Numbered from the stretch's first letter, positions 51,595 through 61,027 are shown. The stretch is DNA of 64,000 nucleotides from CAYQVW01 sp964421245 (GCA_964421245.1 CAYQVW010000001.1:62001-126000), one strand, 5' to 3'. Notes: generated by a model from the sequence alone, not told the origin. Translations and numbers: made by a program.

Positions 51595-52160
51595 CAAGGA
51601 ACGATCAGATTGGAACAATAATTTTACTGACTGGTATTTCAGGTTCAGGAAAAACAACGCTAGGAAAAGAGCTAAAAAATATTTTAACTAGAAGTGGAGA
51701 GAGGCCGGCTGAGTTTATTGACGGAGATGATGCTCGTCACTTTCTGGATGCTGCTCATGGTTTTACGCCAAAAGAGAGAACACTAGTTACAAAGCAGATT
51801 GCTTATGCTGCGCATTTATTATCTAAAAATGGTATTAATGTTATCGTAGCTAATATCGCAGGCGACTATGAAACTAGAGATTACTTGAGAAAAAGCTGGA
51901 AAAAATATATCCAAGTGTTTCTTGATGCTGACGTTAATGATTGTATAAAGAATGATCCAAAAGGGATATACAAAAGGGCTATGCAGCTTAAGCAGCCTTG
52001 TCTTAATGGTTTGGATATCCCATATGATAGGCCCCGCACTCCTGATGTAACAGTAAATCCATATAAGGAAAAAGTTGAAGAAAGTCTAAAAAAAATAACA
52101 GCCTTCCTCAAAATAAAAAAGGTTATACAAAAAACAGTATTACCCAAGGAAACCAGATAA
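51591..52160 (+). CDS. APS-kinase-fold nucleotide kinase (CDP-amidate kinase or adenylylsulfate kinase)
   Basis: 189 residues. Walker A TGISGSGKTT, FIDGDDARH (canonical: LDGDNVRH) and FLDADVNDCIKNDPKGIYKRA are of the APS-kinase fold, but HFLDAAHGFTPKERTLVTKQ differs from the canonical GLNxxLGFSxEDRxENIRR seen in the gene at 63727. Campylobacter Cj1415, of the same fold, phosphorylates the 3'-OH of cytidine diphosphoramidate and belongs to the same operon as Cj1416-1418. Either activity is possible; presence of a canonical APS kinase elsewhere favours the phosphoramidate role. It overlaps the fusion gene by 4 nt. Confidence 0.75.
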   Translation: MTRNDQIGTIILLTGISGSGKTTLGKELKNILTRSGERPAEFIDGDDARHFLDAAHGFTPKERTLVTKQIAYAAHLLSKNGINVIVANIAGDYETRDYLRKSWKKYIQVFLDADVNDCIKNDPKGIYKRAMQLKQPCLNGLDIPYDRPRTPDVTVNPYKEKVEESLKKITAFLKIKKVIQKTVLPKETR

Positions 52161-52161
52161 G

Positions 52162-54078
52162 ATGGAATATTGTTTTATAGAAAAATGGCAATCTGAAAGA
52201 AAATTACCAGAGAACTGCAAGGCTGTTGCTCTAACTCCGAATGCTAGTTGTCAGCTGGATAAGGCTGGGATTAGCTATGTGACTTTTGGTGATTTTTTTT
52301 CGTCGGGTAAAATTCGGGGAGATGCAGATAAGTATTTGGAATCACAGGTTTTGTGGTTCAAAGAATTTGACCGATTCATTTGTGATATTTTCTCTGAAGC
52401 CAAAAAAATGCAGATTGGCTTGCCTTCTCTTTTTTTTCACAATATTAAATATCTTGTTGATTGTCTTGTTCTAACTTCCAAAATTGTTCGCAGATTTATT
52501 GAGATGACGAAACCTTCTAAAATATGGTATGTGCCCGAAATCTACGGAGAAGATAAGATAAGGCGTTGGAATTGGTTTAATTTTGGTAAAAGTTCGTTCC
52601 ATCACCTAACCCCTCTCATTTGTAAAAAAGATAATATCCCATTTGAAGAACTGAAATTTGAATGTGAAAGTAGTTTTTCTGCTGCTGGTGATGAGGAAAG
52701 TGCAATGGACAGTGTTCTTGGAAGAAATATTGCGTTGAAGAATAATTTATTGGCAGAACTGAGGAGTATAAAAAAAAGGCTCTCACGCTATAGCTGCTTA
52801 TTTAATAAACCCATGTTAAATGGGGATAAAAAGGCAGCTAATGTTTTTGTGGTTAGGGAGCTATCTTATACGAATGATTTCTATAGAGATTCTAAGAAGG
52901 CTGGTTTTAATGTTTATTATAAAGAAAATGACAATATTTATAAGCTTGATTGGCTTTCTAGTGGAGCAAAAGTCAATTTTAAGAACGGGAATAATTTCGA
53001 TCCTGCAAACGGAATTAATTTTACGGCTGCTCTTAATGATTTGGTAAATGGAAACATAATGCGTTGGATTAATGATCAATGTGGAGTGGATGTTTCCTCC
53101 ATACTTTATCCAAGATTGAAGTTTTTCCTTGAAGAGGTTTTTCCTGAAGCAATTATTCGTATCAAGAAATATGTTGAGTTTTATGATAATTATAATATTG
53201 ATTTTGTTATCAGCTATGCGGTTTCTACTGTTGATGATTTTGCCGCTATTGCTGCGGCAAGGATAAGCCGGTCAACAAAAAGTGTTTCGTTTAATCATGG
53301 GGTGGATGCTTATGCGGAAAAACTGAAGTTTTTTGCCGATCACGGTTTGTTCGATATTGTATTTGCTAATGTGGAGGAAGAAGCTAGTCACATTAAGGGA
53401 TTATCTGAGTTGTTTGGGTTTTCAGGGATTTCCGCTCATGAGTATTCCTATTTTCGAAAAAAGTTTTATGGGATTAGAGAAAAAAGAAAGAATAAGATGG
53501 TAAAAAAACATGATAAGCCGTTAGTTCTTTTTCTGCCTATAATGCGAGTTGAAAGGATGAATATGCCTATTGGTAAATTACAATCTTTGCAGTGGGATTA
53601 TTTTAAATGGCATAGTTTTCTTATGGATTATTTTTCATCCAGAAATGATTTTGTCTTTGTTTGGAAATCACTTGTGCAGCGCCATGGAAGAGGGGATACT
53701 ATTTCTCAAATGATGAAGGACAGGGCCCCTGAGAATGTTATTTATAGCAATACTAATATTCAGGAGTGGTTTCTTTCTGCTGATAGGGTAATATGTGATA
53801 TACCTAGTACAGCTTTTTTTGAATGTGTTTTTGCTGGTTTACCGGTGTTGTCATTATACCGGCCAGAGGACCAGCATCTTCGCGAAAGTGCCTGCAGAAG
53901 CTATGCGTCAAGCCTGCGGCCATATTCTAACGTTAAAGAAGGTGTTAGGGCAGTTGAAGATTTTTTAAATAGTGATCCAAGAAAATATATTGTTCCTCAT
54001 GATCCGGTAGAGGTACTTGTACCGGAGATACTTAAAACACATTTAAGGAAATCGAGAGCAGGAGGAGATAAACATTAA
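52162..54078 (+). CDS. Large surface-carbohydrate transferase-like protein, unassigned
   Basis: 638 residues with no signal peptide or sure membrane helix. The C-terminal 200 residues have the GT-B/CDP-glycerol-transferase look: PLVLFLPIMRVERMN, FVFVWKSLVQ, SNTNIQEWFLSADRVICDIPS followed by AFFECVFAGLPVLSLYRPE. The N-terminal half is unrecognised. It follows the phosphoramidate genes; the known Campylobacter phosphoramidate transferases are also about 600 residues, but relation cannot be judged here. It overlaps the next gene if that starts at ATT. Confidence 0.6.
   Translation: MEYCFIEKWQSERKLPENCKAVALTPNASCQLDKAGISYVTFGDFFSSGKIRGDADKYLESQVLWFKEFDRFICDIFSEAKKMQIGLPSLFFHNIKYLVDCLVLTSKIVRRFIEMTKPSKIWYVPEIYGEDKIRRWNWFNFGKSSFHHLTPLICKKDNIPFEELKFECESSFSAAGDEESAMDSVLGRNIALKNNLLAELRSIKKRLSRYSCLFNKPMLNGDKKAANVFVVRELSYTNDFYRDSKKAGFNVYYKENDNIYKLDWLSSGAKVNFKNGNNFDPANGINFTAALNDLVNGNIMRWINDQCGVDVSSILYPRLKFFLEEVFPEAIIRIKKYVEFYDNYNIDFVISYAVSTVDDFAAIAAARISRSTKSVSFNHGVDAYAEKLKFFADHGLFDIVFANVEEEASHIKGLSELFGFSGISAHEYSYFRKKFYGIREKRKNKMVKKHDKPLVLFLPIMRVERMNMPIGKLQSLQWDYFKWHSFLMDYFSSRNDFVFVWKSLVQRHGRGDTISQMMKDRAPENVIYSNTNIQEWFLSADRVICDIPSTAFFECVFAGLPVLSLYRPEDQHLRESACRSYASSLRPYSNVKEGVRAVEDFLNSDPRKYIVPHDPVEVLVPEILKTHLRKSRAGGDKH
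54060..54067 (+). promoter_or_regulatory. Shine-Dalgarno site before a probable ATT start
   Basis: AGGAGGAG, six bases before ATT AAA at 54074. The nearest conventional start in that frame is TTG at 54125 without a ribosome binding site. Confidence 0.55.
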
Positions 54079-54979
54079 AAACAATAAATATATCAGAAAG
54101 CTCTTTTTTGTATTATCTCATCCTTTGTTGTTTGTTCAGAGAATGGGGTATGCAGCGAGACGAGCATTAGCAGACCTTTTATGTTATTTTGGTTTTTATA
54201 ATAATTTACCTCGTATTATATTTGTTGCGGGGATGGCTCTGGGCGGAAGTACATGGATAAAGAATTTGCTGGCCAGAATTCCTGGTGTTTTTACGCGGCC
54301 AACTCCAATGCCTCACGAAGTTGCTTACAGGCAAGATATTTGTGATTCTGCTTTTAGCTGTTTTCCAAGGCGTGGTCACACATTATTAAAGACTCATCTT
54401 AATCCCTCTCGAGATAATATAGATTGTATTTCTAGGAATGGGGTTGAAAAAGTTTTAGTTACATACCGTGATTTAAGAGATGTGGTTATTTCTCATTATT
54501 ATAGATTAATTAATTTTCCAAAAGACAAAAATGCTTATGACTACATAGATTATCAAGCCATGGGCAAAGAAAAAGCGATTGACGTACTAATTGAGCATAC
54601 TGCTAAATATTTTATTCCTTGGATCCGTGGGTGGTGTGAGGTGGCAAAAAAGGAACCAAGACGCTATTGTTTTGTTAAGTTTGAAGAATTAAAGAAAGAT
54701 ACCAAGGGTACCTTGCAAAAGGTTTTAGATTTTTATGAGATAAAACTTTCTGATAGGAAGGTTAATGAAATGATCGAATTGGCAAAAGGAAAGGGGGACA
54801 TGAAAACAAATTTAAAGAAAGCTAGGATTCTTCCTTCTGGTTATACGTCTAATTTTAGGTCAGGGAAGATTAACCAATGGAGGGAGGAGTTTACCAAAAT
54901 GCAGATTGAGAAATGTAAAAAACTTTTAGGTCCGGCTCTTATCGAGTTAGGATACGAGAAAGATTTGGAGTGGAAATAA
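54074..54979 (+). CDS. Sulfotransferase-fold protein 3
   Basis: About 301 residues. IIFVAGMALGGSTWIKNLLA is the phosphate loop region, VTYRDLRDVVISHYYR the 3'-phosphate region, CFVKFEELKKDTKGTLQKVL the third mark, typical of sulfotransferase domain 1 proteins. No ATG is placed at the expected start. From ATT at 54074 it reads (M)KNNKYIRKLFFVLSH and the ATT overlaps the previous stop (ATTAA), the spacing style of other coupled genes here. From TTG 54125 about 17 residues would be lost. Confidence 0.82.
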   Translation: MKNNKYIRKLFFVLSHPLLFVQRMGYAARRALADLLCYFGFYNNLPRIIFVAGMALGGSTWIKNLLARIPGVFTRPTPMPHEVAYRQDICDSAFSCFPRRGHTLLKTHLNPSRDNIDCISRNGVEKVLVTYRDLRDVVISHYYRLINFPKDKNAYDYIDYQAMGKEKAIDVLIEHTAKYFIPWIRGWCEVAKKEPRRYCFVKFEELKKDTKGTLQKVLDFYEIKLSDRKVNEMIELAKGKGDMKTNLKKARILPSGYTSNFRSGKINQWREEFTKMQIEKCKKLLGPALIELGYEKDLEWK

Positions 54980-54980
54980 A

Positions 54981-56852
54981 ATGAATAAACAAAATAAAAA
55001 CGTAGATGTCGTATTGTTACAATTACCTTTTTGGGGGATTGGCTGTCCTCCGCTGGGACCCGCAATTTTAAAAAGCTATCTGAAAGAGAATGGTGTTTCG
55101 TGCAAAACATTTGATATAAATGCACATGCCTATGCTTTACGTGGTAAGAAAAGTCATGATTGGTGGGAACTAAAGAACGGCTATTATTCTTTTCAGCAAA
55201 ATAAAGAATTAATGTTTAGATATTATTTGGATAATAGAGCTCTATTCCTTTCTTACGTAGAAAAAATAATAAGACTAAACCCCAAGATTGTTGGTTGTTC
55301 ATGTCATAATACTTCTCTGGCATTAACAAAATTATTTTTGAAAGACCTTAAGCATTATTATCCTCAATGCAAAACCATTCTTGGGGGACCAGAGGTTGCT
55401 GGGTTTATGAATAATGCAGATTCTTTATTAGCAGAGGATTATATTGATGCGGTTTGTGTTGATGAGGGAGAAAAGGCATTGGTTGCCTACCACAATAGCT
55501 TGGATCAAAATAATTCTGAACCTATTCCTGGTTTGGTACATAAAAAAGACGGAAAGATTATTAAGGGGGGGATGCCTGATATTATCATGAATCTTGATGA
55601 TCTTCCTTTTCCTGATTTCAGTGACTTCAATTTGTCCCATTATGACCAACCTTACTCTTTGCCAAGTTACAGCTCAAGAGGATGTGTAAATCAATGTATA
55701 TTTTGCAGTGGTCGGGCCTATATGAAGTGTTTTAGGCATCGATCAGGAAAAAGAACCTGTGAAGAGATGGTTTATCTGAAAAAAAGTTTTCCTGAGATGG
55801 ACTATGTAAGGTTGTCTGACAATGTATCCAATGGAAATATAAAGGAGTTAGAGTCTTTATGTGATGGTTTAATACAATCTCGTGAAGGTATAAAATGGAC
55901 TATGGATAATGCAGTTATCCGAAAACAAATGAGAACACCATTGTATGAAAAGATGAAATCATCAGGCTGTATACTTATTGGATATGGATTGGAGTCTCCT
56001 TCTCACCGGGTTTTACAAGTGATCGGTAAGAATTTTTCAAGGGGAGTGGACATTGCTCAGGTTCTTAAAGAAGGGAAAGAATCGGGAATATTTATAAGTG
56101 TTAACATAATGCACGGTCTTCCGGGTGAAACAGATAAGGAAGCAGACTATCTCCTTGATTTTGTGGTTAAGAACAGACGTTCGTATGATATGCTAAATCC
56201 CTCTTTGACCTTTTGTGAGTTTTATCCTGGTTCACTTGGTTATGATCAGCCGGAAAAGTATGGTTTAGATATGACTAAAGGAAGTCTGTTTTGGGAGTCA
56301 AAAGACAAAACAAACACATATCTAATACGAATGAAGAGATTTGAAGATGCATGTAAGATCATAAAGAAATATAAGCTAAAAACATTATTTCCTGTAATAG
56401 AGCTTCCAAATAAATATGCGCTCCTTTTTAAATACTACTATGCTAGCAAAGAATATAAAAAGGCTTTAGAGTGTTACGGGAAGATTGGTGATGAACAGAA
56501 ATTTGGAGAAGTAGAAGAAACATATAAAAAAATGACTGATACTGATGTAGGAAACAGTGAGAACAAAACAGATTTTTCAGGAAACACTATTCCAAGAACA
56601 ACTTTTGAAATAGATTTTTTAAGAACATCTTTGTCGGCTATAATAGAAGAATTGCGGAAAACAGAATTAAAGGATTTATCGTTAAGTTCAAGGTGGAAAA
56701 TAAAAATACGCAGTTTTGCTCATAGAATTGTTGGATATGATAGGGTAGAAAGAAAAATAAATAGTTTATATCCTCTGCTAACACTTCTTGATGACAAGAT
56801 AAGTTCGCTTTCTGATATTAAAGAAGAATCTGAGAGAATTTCTGAAGAATGA
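54981..56852 (+). CDS. Cobalamin-binding-domain radical SAM protein
   Basis: 623 residues. About 8-150 is a B12-binding-type Rossmann domain (LLQLPFWGIGCPPLGPAIL, KTILGGPEVAG). The radical SAM domain has CVNQCIFC at about 232-239 and GYGLESPSHRVLQVIGK. The C-terminal part has a TPR-like stretch (ALLFKYYYASKEYKKALECY) and a helical, charged end. Class B members methylate unreactive carbons or phosphorus. Its target in this locus is unknown. GGAG precedes the ATG; overlaps the next gene at ATGA. Confidence 0.85.
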   Translation: MNKQNKNVDVVLLQLPFWGIGCPPLGPAILKSYLKENGVSCKTFDINAHAYALRGKKSHDWWELKNGYYSFQQNKELMFRYYLDNRALFLSYVEKIIRLNPKIVGCSCHNTSLALTKLFLKDLKHYYPQCKTILGGPEVAGFMNNADSLLAEDYIDAVCVDEGEKALVAYHNSLDQNNSEPIPGLVHKKDGKIIKGGMPDIIMNLDDLPFPDFSDFNLSHYDQPYSLPSYSSRGCVNQCIFCSGRAYMKCFRHRSGKRTCEEMVYLKKSFPEMDYVRLSDNVSNGNIKELESLCDGLIQSREGIKWTMDNAVIRKQMRTPLYEKMKSSGCILIGYGLESPSHRVLQVIGKNFSRGVDIAQVLKEGKESGIFISVNIMHGLPGETDKEADYLLDFVVKNRRSYDMLNPSLTFCEFYPGSLGYDQPEKYGLDMTKGSLFWESKDKTNTYLIRMKRFEDACKIIKKYKLKTLFPVIELPNKYALLFKYYYASKEYKKALECYGKIGDEQKFGEVEETYKKMTDTDVGNSENKTDFSGNTIPRTTFEIDFLRTSLSAIIEELRKTELKDLSLSSRWKIKIRSFAHRIVGYDRVERKINSLYPLLTLLDDKISSLSDIKEESERISEE

Positions 56853-58144
56853 AAGTAGTGCATTTTACTAATAATACAATTGATGGGGCTGGTAAAGCTG
56901 TCTACAGGCTTCATAGGGCTTTACAGGCAGCTGGTATTGATTCGAAAATGTTGGTGTTAGGAAAAAGTATAGACGATAACTCTATAGTGGAGATAAGGGC
57001 AAAAGCATTTTTTAGATGTTTTCTGAGGACAATGTGTGTTTATGCGAATAAGATTTTCTGGCGATTTGCATCTCAAAAAGTGAAACCGAATACATTATTT
57101 AATTTTAACCTCTCTTTTATTACTTTTTGGGATATAAGAGAATATGTGAAAGATGTGGATGTGATTTGCTTGCATTCGGTGCAGTCTTTTTTATCTCCTG
57201 AATTTATAAGGGAGATCCATGAAAAGACTAACGCTCCTTTTGTATGGACATTGATGGATATTGAACCTCTTACCGGGGGATGTCATTTTCATGGTGAATG
57301 CGTGAAATTTGAAAAAGAATGTGGTAATTGTCCAAAGCTGAAAGACCCTAAGAAAAATGATTTATCGAGAAAAATATTTAAAAGGAAAGAGAAATACTTG
57401 AAGGATTTGCCAATAACTTTTGTTGCAGGTTCTTCATGGGTCTTTGATCACATTAAGAAAAGCTCACTTTTTAAAAATAAGCAGATAAGAAATATATTTT
57501 TGAGCGTGGATGAAACAATGTATAAAAATATTGATAGACAATTGGCAAGAAAAATGTTGGGATTACCCCAAGACAAAAAGATTATTGTATTTGGATGTTT
57601 TAATTTTAATCAAAAAAGAAAAGGAGCGAAGCATTTGTTAGATGCTTTAAAAAAAGGTCCTGAGAAGATTTCTGGTGATAAAAAAGACATTTTGAAAGAT
57701 GTTTTATTGGTGACCTTTGGTGATAATGACGGTTTTGATTTTTCCGGCATTCCTTTTGAGTGGAAGCATATTGGTATTTTGAAGAGTGGACAAGAATTGG
57801 CTTATATTTATCACTCGGCAGATATTTTAGCCATTCCTTCACTTGACGACTGCGGTCCCATGATGGTAAATGAATCTTTTATGTGTGGAATTCCTGTTGT
57901 TGCGTATAAGGTTGGTGTTGCTCCCGATCTTATAAGATCAGAACAGTCAGGATACATAGCAGAAAGATATGATATAGAGGATTTTTGTTCCGGTATTATT
58001 CATTGTCTTTTATTTGAGAATAGAAAGGTTCAAAATGAAGAAATAAAAGAACTAAGACAAATGTGTGGTGCAGAGCATCAAGCAGGGCAATATAAGATGC
58101 TGTTTAATGATATATTAGAACTAGGAGGGAAAAAAGATGGCTGA
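56849..58144 (+). CDS. Glycosyltransferase family 4-type
   Basis: 431 residues, GT-B fold. DGAGKAVYRLHRAL at the N-terminus is the acceptor-side glycine region, IIVFGCFNFNQKRKG the start of the donor domain, and SLDDCGPMMVNESFMCGIPVVAY the donor-site E(x7)E-type segment. A Cys-rich stretch CHFHGECVKFEKECGNCPK is typical of a GT4 subgroup. Adds a sugar during repeat-unit assembly. GAAGA is the only weak ribosome site. Confidence 0.87.
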   Translation: MKVVHFTNNTIDGAGKAVYRLHRALQAAGIDSKMLVLGKSIDDNSIVEIRAKAFFRCFLRTMCVYANKIFWRFASQKVKPNTLFNFNLSFITFWDIREYVKDVDVICLHSVQSFLSPEFIREIHEKTNAPFVWTLMDIEPLTGGCHFHGECVKFEKECGNCPKLKDPKKNDLSRKIFKRKEKYLKDLPITFVAGSSWVFDHIKKSSLFKNKQIRNIFLSVDETMYKNIDRQLARKMLGLPQDKKIIVFGCFNFNQKRKGAKHLLDALKKGPEKISGDKKDILKDVLLVTFGDNDGFDFSGIPFEWKHIGILKSGQELAYIYHSADILAIPSLDDCGPMMVNESFMCGIPVVAYKVGVAPDLIRSEQSGYIAERYDIEDFCSGIIHCLLFENRKVQNEEIKELRQMCGAEHQAGQYKMLFNDILELGGKKDG

Positions 58145-58913
58145 TTTTATTTTGGATTTCTGGGAAAAGCAGGCAGAAAAGCATGGAACTTCTCACGAGG
58201 CAAGTTGGGGAGATATTTATGCTGTTAGCCTGGAGATAGAGAATATTGGTAAATTTATTTCACAGGGGGATCGTGTTCTTGAGGTAGGATGTGCTAATGG
58301 ATATTCAACGCTTCCTCATCTCAAGAAAAAAATCTCTTCTATTACTGGAATAGATTTTTCGAAAAAAATGATAGAGCAGGCTAAAATTAATAAAAAAGAG
58401 TTAGAGGAAGGAGATAGAGCTAAGGTAACTTTTGAGGAAGGGGATGTTAGAAAACTAAGATTTGATGATGAAAGTTTTGATGTTGTCTATACAACCCGAG
58501 TTCTTATTAATCTTCCTAACTGGAGGGAGCAGCAACAAGGAATAGATGAGTGTCTTCGTGTTTGCCGTAAGGGGGGTAAGGTCATTTTTTCAGAAGCTTT
58601 TTGGGAGCCCCTTATTTTAATGAACTCTCTTCGTGCGCTCGTGAAACTTCCATCACTTATGGAGCATGATTTTAATAGATACTTAAAAAAAGAGTACCTT
58701 GAAAAATTTCTTAAATCAAAAAATAAAAAATATGAAGTTATTGATTTTTCTTCGGTTTATTATTTGGGTTCTCGTTTTCTTAGGGAACTTGTAACTGTCC
58801 CAAGTAAATATCCTGGATATTCAAATCCAATTAATAAGATTTTTTACAATATAGAAAAGGAGTTTTCTGGTGGTGGAATGGGCATTCAACAGGCGTATGT
58901 AGTAGAAAAATAA
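58137..58913 (+). CDS. Class I SAM-dependent methyltransferase
   Basis: 258 residues. VLEVGCANGYSTLPHL is motif I, TGIDFSKKMIEQA and FDVVYTTRVLINLPNW motif IV, CRKGGKVIFSEAFW the post-motif. The last third is helical. O-methylation of a sugar, or of the phosphoramidate as in Campylobacter, are open options. GGAGGG precedes the ATG and it overlaps the glycosyltransferase by 8 nt. Confidence 0.85.
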   Translation: MADFILDFWEKQAEKHGTSHEASWGDIYAVSLEIENIGKFISQGDRVLEVGCANGYSTLPHLKKKISSITGIDFSKKMIEQAKINKKELEEGDRAKVTFEEGDVRKLRFDDESFDVVYTTRVLINLPNWREQQQGIDECLRVCRKGGKVIFSEAFWEPLILMNSLRALVKLPSLMEHDFNRYLKKEYLEKFLKSKNKKYEVIDFSSVYYLGSRFLRELVTVPSKYPGYSNPINKIFYNIEKEFSGGGMGIQQAYVVEK

Positions 58914-58914
58914 A

Positions 58915-60066
58915 ATGAAACCAATACCTTTTAATAAACCATTTATTGCGGGTGATGAATTGAAATATATTACCGAAGCTGTGAAAAGTGGTCAGCTTGC
59001 AGGAAATGGAGGATTTGCGAAAAAGTGTCAGCAGTTTCTAAAAGAACATTATGAATTTTATGAGGTATTAATGACACATTCTGGGACTGCTGCATTAGAA
59101 ATGTCAGCGCTCCTTTGTGATATCAAGGAGGGCGATGAGGTTATTCTTCCATCTTTTACTTTTGTTTCGACAGCAAATGCCTTTTTCCTTCGAGGAGCTC
59201 GACTAAAATTTGTTGATATACGTGATGACACACTAAATATTGACGAAAAACAAATAGAACAGGTTATTTCAAAAAGAACCAAGGCGATATGCCCTGTCCA
59301 TTATGCAGGTGTTAGTTGTGAAATGGATGCTATAAATGGTATCGCAAAAAAATATAACCTTAAAGTTATTGAGGATGCTGCACATGCAATAGGATCAAAA
59401 TATAAAGGAAAGTGTCTGGGCTCTTTTGGAGACTTTGCTGCTTTGAGTTTTCACGAAACAAAAAATTTTATTTCTGGTGAAGGTGGTGCTCTGATAATAA
59501 ATTTGCCAAAGATGGTTGAGCGAGCTGAGATAATTTGGGAAAAAGGGACAAATAGAAAAAAATTTCAACAGGGAGTGGTTGATAAATATACTTGGGTTGA
59601 TACAGGGTCTTCTTTTTATCCTTCCGAATTGGTTACGTCTTTCCTTTATGGACAGCTGGAAAAAGCCGAAGCAATACTAAGGAAAAGATTGTCTATATGG
59701 AATTATTATTGGAATAATCTTCTAGTTCTACAAGAAGAAGGTTTTCTGCGCCTTCCAGTTATTCCTGAGAATTGTGAGCATAATGCACATATGTTTTACA
59801 TTCTTTTAAATTCAAACAAAGAGCGAAACGAACTTATGCTTGAACTCAGAAAGAACAATATTTTAGCTGTCTTTCATTATATTCCGCTTCATTCATCTCC
59901 CATGGGGCTAAAAATGGGATATTCTCAAGGCGAACTTTCTGTTACAGAGGACATAAGTGAAAGGATACTAAGGCTTCCACTGTTTTTTGAACTTAAAACG
60001 AAAGAACAAGAATTGATAATAGATATAATTAAGAAGTTTTGTATTAATGGTAAAAAAAATAAATAA
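58915..60066 (+). CDS. WecE/RffA-type sugar aminotransferase
   Basis: 383 residues, DegT/DnrJ/EryC1 family. PFNKPFIAGDELKYI, SGTAALEMSA, VIEDAAHAIGSKYKG and the Schiff-base Lys in FHETKNFISGEGGA match dTDP-4-amino-4,6-dideoxygalactose transaminase. It implies an aminated deoxyhexose in the glycan in addition to the nonulosonates. The dTDP-sugar synthase and dehydratase are not in the window. Confidence 0.9.
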   Translation: MKPIPFNKPFIAGDELKYITEAVKSGQLAGNGGFAKKCQQFLKEHYEFYEVLMTHSGTAALEMSALLCDIKEGDEVILPSFTFVSTANAFFLRGARLKFVDIRDDTLNIDEKQIEQVISKRTKAICPVHYAGVSCEMDAINGIAKKYNLKVIEDAAHAIGSKYKGKCLGSFGDFAALSFHETKNFISGEGGALIINLPKMVERAEIIWEKGTNRKKFQQGVVDKYTWVDTGSSFYPSELVTSFLYGQLEKAEAILRKRLSIWNYYWNNLLVLQEEGFLRLPVIPENCEHNAHMFYILLNSNKERNELMLELRKNNILAVFHYIPLHSSPMGLKMGYSQGELSVTEDISERILRLPLFFELKTKEQELIIDIIKKFCINGKKNK

Positions 60067-60077
60067 TGAGGTGATTT

Positions 60078-61016
60078 ATGGAAAAGAAAACGATTAACGA
60101 TAGAGAGTTTCAAATAGGAGAGGTAAGTAGTTGGTGGAATCTGGATAGAAATAAGAAGAAATGGGACAAAGAATACGATGAAACAGACATCCATGTTAAA
60201 AGCTATCTCCGAATGCGTCAGAAAAAATTGATAGAGTTAGTTAAAGAACAAGGCATTAAAAAGAATGCTCGTGTGCTTGAATTGGGATATGGCGCAGGAC
60301 AGACAGCGTTAGAGCTGGGAAAGCTTGGCTTTGAGGTTCATGGGCTAGATATATCCGATGGATTTGCAGAAGTAGCGATGAAAAGGTGTAAAGAAGAATG
60401 TCCGGAAGGAAAGTTTTATCTAAAAGCCGGGAATATTGAAGCAGATTATCCATACGAAAGTGAGACGTTTGATCTGGTGGTTGTCGTTGGGGCACTTCAA
60501 TATCTCTATAATCCAGATGATTGTTTTAAAGAAGCGCATAGAGTTCTCAAGCCCGGGGGATATTTTGCAATAGCCCAAAGGAATAGGTATTCTTTAAGTA
60601 ATTTTACTTCTGTTAGGGATTTTCTGCGATCTTGTATTCATTTTTTTCTGCAGGAAAAATATGAAATATTTCCTTCCTTCAAGTCCATGCTTACTGATTC
60701 AAAGTTAGGAATTATATTCAAAAGGTTTGCAGATTCAAAGTTTTTTAATTCTAAGTTTATGCTGAAGCGCCATGATGTTTGGAAATATAAGATCAAGAAA
60801 AGGGTGTTTTCTTGTTTTGCTTTGAAATCCATGTTGAGGAAAGCGGGTTTTTCCTTCCTTAAGGCTGATGGGGCTTACTATTGTTTTTCTGAAAACCCTA
60901 AGTATTACGATTTTAATATGAAAATTGATAAATGGATAAGAGAGAGGGTGAAAAGTGGGTTTCGTTTTTTGTTTGTTCTTGGAAGAAGTGTCGTTTTGAT
61001 TGGCAGGAAGAAATAA
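60078..61016 (+). CDS. Class I SAM-dependent methyltransferase
   Basis: 312 residues. VLELGYGAGQTALELG is motif I with Tyr in the usual Cys/Gly place, VHGLDISDGFAEVA follows, FDLVVVVGALQYLYNP is motif IV and VLKPGGYFAIAQRNRYS the post-motif. The C-terminal 100 residues are basic and aromatic-rich. The substrate is probably a sugar or lipid-linked intermediate. AGGTGAT precedes the ATG. Confidence 0.84.
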   Translation: MEKKTINDREFQIGEVSSWWNLDRNKKKWDKEYDETDIHVKSYLRMRQKKLIELVKEQGIKKNARVLELGYGAGQTALELGKLGFEVHGLDISDGFAEVAMKRCKEECPEGKFYLKAGNIEADYPYESETFDLVVVVGALQYLYNPDDCFKEAHRVLKPGGYFAIAQRNRYSLSNFTSVRDFLRSCIHFFLQEKYEIFPSFKSMLTDSKLGIIFKRFADSKFFNSKFMLKRHDVWKYKIKKRVFSCFALKSMLRKAGFSFLKADGAYYCFSENPKYYDFNMKIDKWIRERVKSGFRFLFVLGRSVVLIGRKK

Positions 61017-61027
61017 CTAGTTAATAT

